Shown: positions 1 through 8,172 of the stretch, piece after piece | Layout: every line of letters starts with the position of its first letter | Numbering within the stretch: position 1 is the first letter of the stretch | Assembly: GCF_000472925.1 (NCBI RefSeq) | Contig: NZ_AXAS01000052.1 | Span: forward strand, 1 to 59,867 | Direction of reading: 5' to 3' | DNA: 59,867 bases | Source: Bradyrhizobium sp. Ec3.3 | GTDB lineage: Bacteria; Pseudomonadota; Alphaproteobacteria; Rhizobiales; Xanthobacteraceae | Notes under the pieces: generated by a model | Databases searched by the model: none | What the model was told of the DNA's origin: nothing | Seen by the model: only the letters and a program-made list of their open reading frames with translations | Program-made: the position numbers and the translations under genes

Positions 1-109
1 AGGGACTGGATCAATCCCCGTTAGGCGTGAGCACCCTGGTCGGCCAAGTCGCCCACAGGCGCGTCTTCGAATGATCCGGGATCAGCTTGACGTCCGAGAG
101 CCGCTGTAG

Positions 110-613
110 GAGGACGCTGCGCGCATCGCTGCGATTCACGTCTCAAACTGGCGTGACGCGTATGCCGACCTTGCGCCGAAATTTCTGAGCGGCGGCATCG
201 AAGCCGACCGGCTCGCGGTCTGGTCGAAACGGCTGCGCGATCGTTCCGCAACGCAGTTGATCAACGTTGCCTGTGACCTGGCCGGGCGCGTGCAGGCCTT
301 TGTCGGTAGCTATTGTGATGTCGATCCTGTTTGGGGAAGTCTGATAGGCAATCTTCACGTTCGCCCGCAGGCTCGCGGTCAAGGAATAGGTGAGCAGCTC
401 TTTCGTGCCGCCGCCGCTCAACTCTCGTCAATGGCGACTGGCGCCGGATTGCACTTGTGGGTCTTCGAGGCGAACATAGGCGGCGTTCGTTTCTATGAAC
501 GGCTTGGTGGCCGCGTCGTAGAGAAGCACAGTTCCAGAATTCCCGCTGCGGGTGGAAAGACTGTCCTGCGCGTCCATTGGCCCGAAGCCGCAGCGCGTTT
601 GAGGGCAGGCTGA
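110..613 (+). pseudogene. GNAT family N-acetyltransferase with interrupted 5' end
   Basis: The frame encodes a GNAT fold. The beginning (EDAARIAAIHVSNWRDAY) is typical of GNAT N-termini, the acetyl-CoA loop is seen as RPQARGQGIGEQL, and the strand after it ends in FYERLGG. The reading frame continues upstream as LDVREPL but is broken by TAG at 107-109, just before EDAAR. No ATG, GTG or TTG follows until TTG at 257, which would remove about 50 residues including the first strand and helix. A strong Shine-Dalgarno-like AGGAGG overlaps the stop, so an unusual start near 125 cannot be excluded. It lies 180 bp upstream of the RiPP precursor on the same strand, so if active it could acetylate the peptide. 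I judge it a probable pseudogene or a gene with an atypical start. Confidence 0.6.
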
Positions 614-794
614 GGAAGCGCCGGTGGTGGTGGCTTAGGACGCGTACTCAGTCTGTTTCAGAGAAGTCCGGCCGCCCGCCTCGACACATTGCCGTTGCAG
701 CAGGAAAGGTATACTGTTTGTCGTTGCTCAGCCGGTCCGATATGCCGGCCTTTCGTTCGATCCTGCACTGCGTCGCGAAAAGAGGAGCACGGCC

Positions 795-1073
795 ATGCCG
801 ATTACGACCCTGAAGGTTTTGGCGAGCCTCATACAGCTGCATGGGCCAGGCGCAACAATTCAGAGCGATCATCAGGGCATCGGCGCATTGCTGAACGATC
901 TGCGCGGGCAGGGTGCGGAGCAAGGCGTTGTCTCCGGCGAACCCGTAGTGACCCAGGCTGCTTTCAGACGAGGAGGTTTTGCCAAAGGGCCAAATGCTGG
1001 CGCCTTTCGCAGAGGGGGATACGCTCCCGGCGTGGGCGCGTTCCGCCGAGGGGGATTTGTTCGAGGGTACTAG
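795..1073 (+). CDS. Candidate cyclophane RiPP precursor peptide with FRRGG repeats
   Basis: This 92-residue peptide starts at an ATG preceded by AGAGGAG at 7 bp. Residues 1-55 form a leader-like part with LHGPGATI and GIGALLNDLRGQG. Residues 56-92 hold three repeats, AFRRGGF, AFRRGGY and AFRRGGF, beginning at residues 56, 70 and 82 and separated by Gly/Ala/Pro-rich linkers. Aromatic-X-Arg/Lys triplets occur at F57-R-R59, F62-A-K64, F71-R-R73, F83-R-R85 and F88-V-R90. Three-residue aromatic-X-X motifs are the substrate of radical SAM cyclophane (triceptide) maturases such as the Xye, Grr and Fxs types. The radical SAM gene begins 31 bp downstream. I recall a similar pair named AmcA/AmcB in annotation pipelines but could not check it. 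The modification is inferred, not seen. Confidence 0.8.
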   Translation: MPITTLKVLASLIQLHGPGATIQSDHQGIGALLNDLRGQGAEQGVVSGEPVVTQAAFRRGGFAKGPNAGAFRRGGYAPGVGAFRRGGFVRGY

Positions 1074-1104
1074 GTAGTTCCTCCAAGCCCGTCGCGGTAT
1101 CGGC

Positions 1105-2286
1105 ATGTCGGCTGACAGTTCAGATTGTGCCGCCTTCGAGGATCAGCCGATCACGCAGTTGCTGGTCAAGGTCGCAACGAGATGCAATATCGACTGCTCC
1201 TATTGTTACTGGTTCCGCGACGCGTCCGTTTATAGCAAGCCCAAGCTGATGAGCCCTGACGTGCAGCATCGATTGCTGCAACGCATCAAGGAGCACGTCG
1301 TCAGATACTCCCTCGTCGATTTTCCCATCATTCTGCACGGCGGCGAGCCGTTGCTGTGGGGCGTCGAGAACTTCCACCGCTTTGCCGAGGCCTGCGAAGG
1401 CATTTCATCACGGACTGGCTGCGACATACCCATCGCGGTCACGACCAACGGCGTGTTGATCGATGACGAATGGCTGGCCTGCTTCGAGGCCCGCAACATT
1501 TCGGTTGCGATCAGCCTGGACGGGCCGGCACATATTCACGACCTCCATCGCAGGACGTTTCAGGGTACGGGCACCCATGCCGCCGTGGAACGTGCCGCGC
1601 GCATGCTGGTATCGCGCGACATCGGCGTCATTGCCCTGGCAGTCTGCAATCCCGCTTACGCGCCGCAGCAATACGCCGATTTTTTCGCCGCGTGTGGAAT
1701 CTCCAACTACGATATCATGATCCCCGATGCGACGCTGGATGAGAGGCCACCGTCCATTGCGGCGTTCTACAAGGGCCTGTTCGAACTGTGGCTGGAGGCA
1801 AATCGCACGAGGCCGACGACCAATATCCGCATCGTTTCCGACATGATTACGGCCCTGCTCGGCAACAATTCGCCGACCGAGGGCGTGGGCCACAAACCCG
1901 TCGAGCTTTGCACCGTCATGACCGATGGCACCGTGGAGGCCCACGATGTGCTGCGGATTGCAGGCGACGGCTTCACCAACACCAAGTTCAACATCTTCGA
2001 TCATGCGATCGACGAGGTCAGGAATGAGCCTCGCTGGAAAGCCGCGCGCGATGCGTCAATCAATCTTTGCGCGAAGTGTCGCCAATGCAAGTTCATGAAC
2101 GCCTGCGGAGGAGGCTATCTTCCGCATCGTTTCTCCAGGAAGAACGGCTACGACAATCCGTCGGTCTATTGCGACGATCTCTATGCGATGTTTGAGAACA
2201 TGCAGTCGGTACTGGAGAGCCATCTCTATGTCAGCAAGCCGGACGGCGGCCGCATCAATGTGCGCGACACGTTGGCAGGCACCTAA
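1105..2286 (+). CDS. Radical SAM/SPASM peptide maturase (cyclophane-forming type)
   Basis: This 393-residue protein carries the radical SAM 4Fe-4S motif C27-N-I-D-C31-S-Y-C34 followed by YWFRD, then HGGEPLLW and the TTNGVL strand, as in the family that includes FxsB and GrrM. A SPASM-type auxiliary cluster region lies at the C-terminus: CTVMTDGTV, LCAKCRQCKFMNACGGGY and a final VYC. The gene follows the FRRGG-repeat peptide by 31 bp, which strongly suggests it modifies that peptide, probably linking the aromatic ring to the third residue of each triplet. The start is the first ATG after the precursor stop; no clear ribosome-binding site is visible, so translation may depend on readthrough from the upstream gene. 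No dedicated protease or exporter is seen next to it. Confidence 0.88.
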   Translation: MSADSSDCAAFEDQPITQLLVKVATRCNIDCSYCYWFRDASVYSKPKLMSPDVQHRLLQRIKEHVVRYSLVDFPIILHGGEPLLWGVENFHRFAEACEGISSRTGCDIPIAVTTNGVLIDDEWLACFEARNISVAISLDGPAHIHDLHRRTFQGTGTHAAVERAARMLVSRDIGVIALAVCNPAYAPQQYADFFAACGISNYDIMIPDATLDERPPSIAAFYKGLFELWLEANRTRPTTNIRIVSDMITALLGNNSPTEGVGHKPVELCTVMTDGTVEAHDVLRIAGDGFTNTKFNIFDHAIDEVRNEPRWKAARDASINLCAKCRQCKFMNACGGGYLPHRFSRKNGYDNPSVYCDDLYAMFENMQSVLESHLYVSKPDGGRINVRDTLAGT

Positions 2287-2366
2287 CGGACCGCGCGAAC
2301 CGTGAGAGCAGAGTTGGAAAGTGCGTGATTGCCTGGTCATCGCGCTTTGGGACACGGAAGCCCACA

Positions 2367-3845
2367 CTACGCCGCAGCGGGCGGTCCGAACCATGTGGTG
2401 AGCGCGTCGGCGAGCCCTGACCGCGTCCGGTCGCCCACCCACGCCACATGGCCGTCAGGCCGAACCAGTGCGGCGTCGGGCGCCGCTACAGCGCCGATCA
2501 CCGGAAGCTCCCAAGTCGCGGCGCACCTTGCATCGATCGTCTGAACTCGATCGCGCCACGGCGCGATGTCGAGGCCGATGGGCTCACCGAAATTGAGCAG
2601 AACCGGTCGTGCATCGTGCAGAAGACCGAAGACCCGTAGCGGACCCCTCGCTGTAACGAGATCGAGATCGGGCATACGGCGTCCGAGCAGCGGATGTCCC
2701 TCGCCGAGATCGTAGCGAACGTCGAGACCCGACATCATCGCGGCGACCCGCTTGCGCGGCTCGTCCATACCGAGCAGCCCGGACACGACCTCGCGCAACG
2801 CCTCGATGCGGTCGTCGTGGCGGAGCAGCGCGGTCTGCGCCATCGTGTTGTGCAGGACGCGCGCGGCGACCGGGTGGCGTTCGGAATGATAGGTGTCGAG
2901 GAGAGTTTCCGGCGAGGTGCCGTTCATCACCTGGGCAAGCTTCCATCCCAGATTCACCGCGTCCTGCACGCCGATCTGGAGGCCCTGTCCACCCATCGGC
3001 GGATGGACATGTGCGGCATCGCCGGCCAGCAGGACCCGTCCGCTCCGGTAGGATGACGCCTGCCGCGTCATGTCCGTGAATCTGGAGATCGAGGTGGGAT
3101 TGTGGATTCCGTAGTCGGTGCCATAGACCGCGATGAGCGCCTCGCTGAGATCGCGCAGCGTGGGCTCAGCCGTTTGTCCGACGTGCCGTTCGGTTACCAT
3201 AACGCGCACCGTGCCGTTCTCCAGGCGAGAGAGGCCATGGATGCCCCTGTCATCGCGGCGAAGGCCCCATTGCGGCTCTTTGGCTGTCTCGATCTCGGCG
3301 AGCAGGCAACTGATCGTCGGGTCCCAGCCGGGGAAATCGATGCCGGCACTCTTCCGGATCGCGCTGCGTCCGCCGTCGCACCCGACGAGATATTCCGCCC
3401 GCAGCGAACAACCATCGGCGAGCGCGACGTCGACGCCGGTCTCGTCTTGCGAGATGTCAGTCACCTCGCGTCCGCGATAGATCGGTACCTCCATTTCATC
3501 GACCCAGTCGGCGAGGATGCGCTCGATCTGGTTTTGCTGCAGCGCGAGCCCGTAGGGGTGTCGGCTCGGAAAGTCGCTGATGTCCAGTCGGATCCAGGCG
3601 AAGCCCGCAATTTGCGCCACCTGGCCCTGTGCAAGGAACCGGTCGGCCAGTCCGCGTTGATCGAGCACCTCAATGGTGCGTGCATGCAATCCGCCCGCGC
3701 GCGAGCCGATGAGGTCCTGGCTGACCCGCCGCTCGACGATGGCGACGTCGATACCCGCCAACGCCAACTCGCCGCCCAGCATCAATCCCGTCGGGCCTGC
3801 TCCGACGATCATCACCGCATGCCTGGTCGACAGCAATTCAGTCAT
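2367..3845 (-). CDS. FAD-dependent aromatic monooxygenase (PheA/TfdB family, RIFMO-like)
   Basis: This 492-residue flavoprotein hydroxylase has an N-terminal Rossmann motif GAGPTG (residues 15-20) in a GxGxxG context, the RAGGLHARTIEVLDQRG region typical of the PheA/TfdB and rifampicin-monooxygenase branch, the CDGGRS motif for FAD and NADPH, and LLAGDAAHVHPPMGGQG for FAD ribityl binding. A thioredoxin-like C-terminal domain follows (DARPVLLNFG onward). Members use NAD(P)H and oxygen to hydroxylate phenolic compounds, and some inactivate rifamycins; the substrate cannot be read from the sequence. It is convergent with the radical SAM gene, so a role in RiPP processing is unlikely although not excluded. 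Confidence 0.85.
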   Translation of the reverse strand: MTELLSTRHAVMIVGAGPTGLMLGGELALAGIDVAIVERRVSQDLIGSRAGGLHARTIEVLDQRGLADRFLAQGQVAQIAGFAWIRLDISDFPSRHPYGLALQQNQIERILADWVDEMEVPIYRGREVTDISQDETGVDVALADGCSLRAEYLVGCDGGRSAIRKSAGIDFPGWDPTISCLLAEIETAKEPQWGLRRDDRGIHGLSRLENGTVRVMVTERHVGQTAEPTLRDLSEALIAVYGTDYGIHNPTSISRFTDMTRQASSYRSGRVLLAGDAAHVHPPMGGQGLQIGVQDAVNLGWKLAQVMNGTSPETLLDTYHSERHPVAARVLHNTMAQTALLRHDDRIEALREVVSGLLGMDEPRKRVAAMMSGLDVRYDLGEGHPLLGRRMPDLDLVTARGPLRVFGLLHDARPVLLNFGEPIGLDIAPWRDRVQTIDARCAATWELPVIGAVAAPDAALVRPDGHVAWVGDRTRSGLADALTTWFGPPAAA

Positions 3846-4093
3846 TCCGTGCTCCCGTAGATTTGGTCTTGGGTCGGCGGTTCTACGGGATGGTCGGGGT
3901 CTTGAAGCAAGCCCCTTGCAAGCTACATATCAAGCTGGGAGGAGCGGTGTTGCCGTCCTCCGTCCGTCCGCGACAGAGCGGTTTTTCCCGGATCGTTATC
4001 GAGGCGTCTTTCTGCCCCTCGGCCGTCAGGCCTGGGTCCGGGCGCTAATCGGTGCGCTTCAGATTATCGCGCACCTTTAACTGGGCGCTGCAA

Positions 4094-4864
4094 CTAACTG
4101 CGATCCCTATGTATATGCGACTGCTTCAAGCCGAGTGTCAGGATCGTCAGGGTGATCCATAGCCGCAGCATGGCGAAGCTGAAGATGAAGACGAAATAGA
4201 TCAGGTTCTTGATGAACTGGCTCGCTGACGAGGTCTGCCAGAAATTCCAGATCGCGCTGCGAACCAGCTCCTGCCCATAGAAAAGTGCGATGTTGACCAC
4301 GCCGAGCACGATCACGGCGGCTCCGAGCCACAGCCCACGCCGCGCGAACTCGGCAATCGCGGCAAACAGCGCGATCTCGCCGTCGTTGCGTTCGGCATGG
4401 ACGATGATGAGGAGCACCAGTGTGGCGATCAATGCGCTCCAGAACCGTCCGACGTGGGTGAACTGGTCGAAAGCCATGCCGTCGAGCCCGGCCATCAGGT
4501 GCCGCGACCATGCGCCATAGCCGATTGCCTCGGTGCCGATGGACACGGCGATCATCAGGAGCGTGATCCGCCAGAAGATCGCGAAAGAGAGCTTGAACTG
4601 CTCACCCATCGTCAGCTCGCCGAGGGAGGATTTACCGCCGGCGGATTCGATCGAGCGCTGCGCTGTCGCAAAGAAGGCCAGCAGCACCGACAAGTCGGAA
4701 ACGATCGTCGCCGGCAGCGCCGCAGGGCCGCCGCCGAACGCGATCACCCGCATGGCGGCCGCCAGGATCAGCCAGGGCAGGGCATGCAGAAGCTTGAAGG
4801 GGCCGAACGAGGTCTCGGGGCGGGCGGGCCGGAGCTCGAGTTGCTTGCGCAGTGCGATTGTCAT
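4094..4864 (-). CDS. Polytopic membrane protein of unknown function
   Basis: This is a 256-residue protein with about five to six hydrophobic segments, for example LLHALPWLILAAAM, a long segment near residues 95-115, WSALIATLVLLIIVHA, WLGAAVIVLGVVNIALF and NLIYFVFIFSFAMLRL. No catalytic or transport motif is recognised. The hydrophobic pattern and codon use match genuine Bradyrhizobium-like genes. It stands alone between the monooxygenase and clpS on the same strand, with 85 bp separating it from the clpS stop. Confidence 0.65.
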   Translation of the reverse strand: MTIALRKQLELRPARPETSFGPFKLLHALPWLILAAAMRVIAFGGGPAALPATIVSDLSVLLAFFATAQRSIESAGGKSSLGELTMGEQFKLSFAIFWRITLLMIAVSIGTEAIGYGAWSRHLMAGLDGMAFDQFTHVGRFWSALIATLVLLIIVHAERNDGEIALFAAIAEFARRGLWLGAAVIVLGVVNIALFYGQELVRSAIWNFWQTSSASQFIKNLIYFVFIFSFAMLRLWITLTILTLGLKQSHIHRDRS

Positions 4865-4949
4865 CGCATGGTGCTGCCACAGGAGATTGAACCTGTGGTA
4901 GCGCCGATCGGTAAAATTGACGCAAATGCGTGCGGCAGACTGGCGCGCT

Positions 4950-5255
4950 CTATTCCTCGGGCTCGGTAGTGAACAGCAGCGGATAGCCCTTGGCGCGGCC
5001 GGCGTCGGTGGCGCGCGTCGCCTTGGTCTCGGCGACGTCCTTGGTGAAGACGGCGACCACGCAGGCGCCCAGCTTGTGCGCAGTGATCATGACCTTGTAC
5101 GCCTGATCCGCGGTCATGCGGAATTCGGCCTTCAGCACCAGGGTGACGAAATCGCGCGGCGTGAAGTCGTCGTTGAGCAGGATCACCTTGTGTAGCCGCG
5201 GCCGCTCGACCTTGGTCTTCGTCTTAGGTTTAGGCTTGGTGACGGTGTCGTTCAT
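4950..5255 (-). CDS. clpS: ATP-dependent Clp protease adaptor ClpS (second alphaproteobacterial type)
   Basis: This 101-residue adaptor delivers N-degron substrates to ClpAP. It contains the ClpS core HKVILLNDDFTPRDFVTLVL, a histidine-bearing helix (ITAHKLGACVV) and the ending YPLLFTTEPEE. These features match the second ClpS paralogue (ClpS2) of alphaproteobacteria rather than ClpS1, which would carry a HVHQHGVGVCGVY-like segment. The start at 5255 (MNDTVTKPKPK) is preceded by GGAGG; an in-frame upstream ATG at 5318 would add a basic stretch that is not family-like. A Lys/Pro-rich disordered N-terminus precedes the core. Confidence 0.92.
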   Translation of the reverse strand: MNDTVTKPKPKTKTKVERPRLHKVILLNDDFTPRDFVTLVLKAEFRMTADQAYKVMITAHKLGACVVAVFTKDVAETKATRATDAGRAKGYPLLFTTEPEE

Positions 5256-5295
5256 TCCGCCTCCGAGGAACGTCTGGGGTTCCAGCCGCGGGCGC

Positions 5296-5637
5296 TTAGG
5301 GCGCGGCCTTCTCACCATATTGGAGGACCTGCACCTTCTCCAAGGTGATCAGCCCGCTCGACATCATGCCATCCAGGATGGGCAGGAATGCGTTGATGTT
5401 GTCCTCGCTGTCGACGATCTCGATCACCAGCGGCAGATCCTCCGAGAGGCGCAGGATTTTCGAGGTGTGCAGCCGGCTCGATTTGCCGTATCCCATCGGG
5501 CCGCGCAGCACGGTAGCGCCCGCAAGGTGCCGTTCGCGCGCGCTCATCACGATCGCTTCATAGAGCGGCTTGCCGTCGAAATGATCGTTCTCGCCGATGA
5601 AGATGCGGAGCAGGACTGCCTGATGGGGAATCTGCAT
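5296..5637 (-). CDS. DUF190 domain protein linked to crcB
   Basis: This is a 113-residue DUF190 protein with QAVLLRIFIGENDHFDGKPLYEAIV, the glycine-rich LAGATVLRGPMGYGKSS and LPLVIEIVDSEDNINAFLPIL. DUF190 has a PII-like ferredoxin fold and is commonly encoded beside crcB/fluC fluoride channels, as here, where crcB ends 2 bp upstream. It is probably a small cytosolic sensor or regulator acting with fluoride export. The function is not established. Confidence 0.88.
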   Translation of the reverse strand: MQIPHQAVLLRIFIGENDHFDGKPLYEAIVMSARERHLAGATVLRGPMGYGKSSRLHTSKILRLSEDLPLVIEIVDSEDNINAFLPILDGMMSSGLITLEKVQVLQYGEKAAP

Positions 5638-5639
5638 GA

Positions 5640-6068
5640 TCAGCTCCTTTTCAAGCGGTTGTAGCGGCCGGCCATCATATGGCCGAGCCAGACCGACACC
5701 AGCCAGCAGATGAGCGAGGTGGCGATGTAGGCCAGCGCGGTATACTTCATGCCGCCATGGAACAGGCGGAACGTCTCGAGGCTGAAGGTCGAGAAGGTGG
5801 TGTAGCCGCCGCAGAAGCCGGTCATCACGAACTGCCGGTGCTCAGGGCGCGCCAGCACGCGGCCGTCGGGGCCGGTGAGCGTCGCATAGAAGCCGATGAT
5901 CAGGGATCCCGTGGCGTTGATGAACAGCGTCGCGAAGGGAAAGCCGGGGCCGGTGTCGAGCAGGAGACCGACGAAATAGCGCGCGAGCCCGCCGATGATG
6001 CTGCCGGCGGCGACCCAGGCGTAAAGCACCGCAGTGCGCCAGCGGTCCTTGGAGGTGAGGGTGGTCAT
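5640..6068 (-). CDS. crcB: Fluoride channel CrcB/FluC, second copy of the pair
   Basis: This 142-residue protein has four hydrophobic segments typical of FluC. Signature elements are GGLARYFVG near the N-terminus, FPFATLFINATGSLIIGF (pore asparagine) and GFCGGYTTFSTFSLE (phenylalanine-box and polar track). FluC exports fluoride passively as a dual-topology dimer. The start at 6068 gives MTTLTSKDRW. The gene begins 5 bp after the stop of another crcB, so the operon carries two channel subunits that may form a heterodimer with opposite fixed orientations, as known for paired fluC genes. Confidence 0.93.
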   Translation of the reverse strand: MTTLTSKDRWRTAVLYAWVAAGSIIGGLARYFVGLLLDTGPGFPFATLFINATGSLIIGFYATLTGPDGRVLARPEHRQFVMTGFCGGYTTFSTFSLETFRLFHGGMKYTALAYIATSLICWLVSVWLGHMMAGRYNRLKRS

Positions 6069-6073
6069 CGCCT

Positions 6074-6463
6074 CTAGCCTCCGAGCCTGTCCGCAAGCAG
6101 GAAGCCGCATGTCACGGCGGTGAGGCACAGGCCGACCGAGAACACGATGTTGCCGAGCGCGTGAAGTTGCTCGCCGTTGCGCGCGAGTGTCAGCGTCTGC
6201 AGGCTGAAGGACGACACGGTGGTGTAGCAGCCGAGGAAGCCGGTCACCGCGAACAGCCATGGCGTCGGGGTGGCGAAGATCGAGCCTGGATGCGTCGCCA
6301 GCGCGCCGAAAATGCCGATCAGGAAGGCACCGGTGACGTTGATGGTCATCGTGCCCCAGGGAAAGGTCTCGCCGAAGCGCCGCGCGATCGCGCCGGAGAG
6401 AAAATATCGCGCGCAGCCGCCGAGCACGCAGCCGATTACGATTGCAAGAACGCCGCTCACCAC
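6074..6463 (-). CDS. crcB: Fluoride channel CrcB/FluC, first copy of the pair
   Basis: This is a 129-residue FluC subunit with GGCARYFLSG, FPWGTMTINVTGAFLIGIFG and GFLGCYTTVSSFSLQ, matching the channel's asparagine-bearing helix and the Phe-box segment. I chose the GTG start at 6463, which has GGGGGA just upstream; the longer ORF from 6529 adds an arginine-rich stretch that overlaps the upstream transporter gene and is not family-like. It is followed directly by crcB copy 2 and DUF190, forming a compact fluoride-resistance operon. Confidence 0.9.
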   Translation of the reverse strand: MVSGVLAIVIGCVLGGCARYFLSGAIARRFGETFPWGTMTINVTGAFLIGIFGALATHPGSIFATPTPWLFAVTGFLGCYTTVSSFSLQTLTLARNGEQLHALGNIVFSVGLCLTAVTCGFLLADRLGG

Positions 6464-6488
6464 GTCGAATGATCCCCCACTTGTCCCA

Positions 6489-7700
6489 TCACTGCCCCGC
6501 CGGCTTCGTGAAGCTCTTGCCGATCGCAAGCAGTCCCGAAAGCGAGATCAGCGCAAAGCCCAGCCCGGCAAGGAAGGTGCCGGCCGGCCCATAGGCGTCC
6601 CACAGCGCGCCCGCGAGTATGCTGGCCGCGAGCGTCGCAAGCCCCGTTAACAGATTGAAATAGCCGAATGCGGTGCCGCGCAAGCTTGGCGGCGCGGTAT
6701 CGGCAACGAGCGCCGCGAACAGCCCCTGCGTCAGTCCCATGTGCAGGCCCCATAGCACGACGCCGAGCGCGAGGCCCGCAAGGCTCGGCAGCAGCGCAAG
6801 CGCCAGGTCGGCACCGGCGAGGAAAGCGAGCCCGAGCGCCAGCAGGGCGGTGCGGTTGATGCGGTCGGACAAGGCGCCGGCCGGATAGGCCGAGAGCGCA
6901 TAGACGATGTTCATCAGCACCAGCACCGCCGGTACCCACATCGCATTGAGCCCGATATTCTGCGCCCGCAGGATCAGAAAAGCCTCGCTGAAGCGCGCCA
7001 GCGTGAAGACGATGCCGACCGCCACGACGCGCCAATAGGCCGTGCCAAGCTGCCGCATCGCCGCGGTGTTGAGCGGGTTTCGCGACGGCTCGCGGGCCCC
7101 GTCGGGTGCGGGCTCGCTGACCGCGAACGTTATCAGGGCAAACGAGAGAAACGCCGGCAGCACCGCGACCCAGAACACGGCCGTAAAATCATCCGCCGTC
7201 CACCACATCAGGCCGATCGCCGCGAGCGGCCCGACGAAGGCGCCGATCGTATCGAGCGACTGGCGCAGGCCAAAGCTCGCACCGCGCAATTGCGCCGGCG
7301 CAATGTCGGCGATCAGCGCATCGCGCGGGGCGCCGCGGATACCCTTGCCGACGCGGTCGATAAAGCGCGCCGCAACCAGCCATCCGGCGCTGGGCGCCAG
7401 CGGAAACAGCGGCTTGGTGCACGCGGCGAGCCCATAGCCGAGCGCTGCAAGCAGCTTGCGCCGGCCGAGCCAGTCCGACAGCGCGCCCGAGAAGATCTTC
7501 GTGATCGAGGCGGTCGCCTCGGCGATGCCCTCGATGATGCCGACCGTGATGGTGGAGGTGCCGAGCACGGTAACCAGATAGACCGGCAGCAGCGCGTGGA
7601 TCATCTCGGAGGAGACGTCCATCAGCAGCGAAACGAAGCCGAGCACCCAGACTCCCCTGGGGACCGCGGTCACGGATGGATTTGGCGTCGCCGTCGTCAC
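6489..7700 (-). CDS. Major facilitator superfamily transporter
   Basis: This is a 12-helix MFS protein of about 403 residues. The MFS loop motif is seen as GALSDWLGRRK after helix 2 and again as GALSDRINRT in the second half. RFIDRVGKGIRGAPRDALIAD is characteristic of a poorly characterised MFS branch. The ORF is open from 7754, but its first 12 codons are made of a terminator hairpin and T-run, so I place the start at GTG 7700, preceded by GAAGGG. The substrate is unknown. It may be cotranscribed with the crcB pair, 25 bp downstream. Confidence 0.82.
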   Translation of the reverse strand: MTTATPNPSVTAVPRGVWVLGFVSLLMDVSSEMIHALLPVYLVTVLGTSTITVGIIEGIAEATASITKIFSGALSDWLGRRKLLAALGYGLAACTKPLFPLAPSAGWLVAARFIDRVGKGIRGAPRDALIADIAPAQLRGASFGLRQSLDTIGAFVGPLAAIGLMWWTADDFTAVFWVAVLPAFLSFALITFAVSEPAPDGAREPSRNPLNTAAMRQLGTAYWRVVAVGIVFTLARFSEAFLILRAQNIGLNAMWVPAVLVLMNIVYALSAYPAGALSDRINRTALLALGLAFLAGADLALALLPSLAGLALGVVLWGLHMGLTQGLFAALVADTAPPSLRGTAFGYFNLLTGLATLAASILAGALWDAYGPAGTFLAGLGFALISLSGLLAIGKSFTKPAGQ

Positions 7701-7723
7701 CTCTTGCCCTTCGCATTCAGGCA

Positions 7724-7748
7724 ACAAAAAACCCGCCACCGGCGGGTT
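7724..7748 (-). terminator. Intrinsic terminator-like hairpin in the leader of the MFS gene
   Basis: On the minus strand AACCCGCC pairs with GGCGGGTT across a three-base loop and is followed by TTTTTTGTTG. It lies about 25 bp upstream of the chosen GTG start. No minus-strand gene is seen upstream of it for more than 400 bp, so it has nothing obvious to terminate and may attenuate the MFS-crcB transcript. Confidence 0.6.
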
Positions 7749-7930
7749 ATCCATGCTCCCGCCGAAGGTCGAGGCTTTCCGGAATGCCTCACCTCAAGCA
7801 GGAGTCATCAGCCCATACAATCTGACATCGTCGGGCGGTTATCGGGGGACTCCATCCCCATCTGTGTAACAAGCCTAGCATGGAAATCGCGCCGCACAAT
7901 AGGGTGCGGTCTTTGCTTCCACATCCATGC

Positions 7931-8010
7931 CGTCATTCCCGGGCGGCTCGCAGAGCCGAACCCGGAATCTCGAGATTCCGGATTCTCGCTTCGCGAGCCC
8001 CGGAATGACG
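7931..8010. repeat. Dispersed palindromic repeat (REP/RPE-like)
   Basis: The ends CGTCATTCC and GGAATGACG are inverted copies. Inside are further stems: GGCTC/GAGCC, GGAATCTCGAGATTCC, and CTCGCTTCGCGAG. This arrangement is typical of dispersed intergenic hairpin elements of Bradyrhizobium-type genomes. It sits between divergently oriented genes and encodes no protein. Confidence 0.75.
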
Positions 8011-8172
8011 TTGGTGGAGATCGCCAGCGCGAAGCGACGCGACCATGGCGGAGCTGCGGCAGCTTTGCGTAGCAGTATGCATCCCTAACTCGAATGTGAA
8101 GCGAGGTCGATCTTCGCGCTTTGCTTAAATGCATTTGCATGTCACCATCGCGTCATACGACGGGAGGGCGCG

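Noticed and set aside
2367..3845. FAD monooxygenase as part of the RiPP locus
   Set aside because: It is convergent, on the opposite strand, and belongs to a family not known to act on cyclophane peptides.
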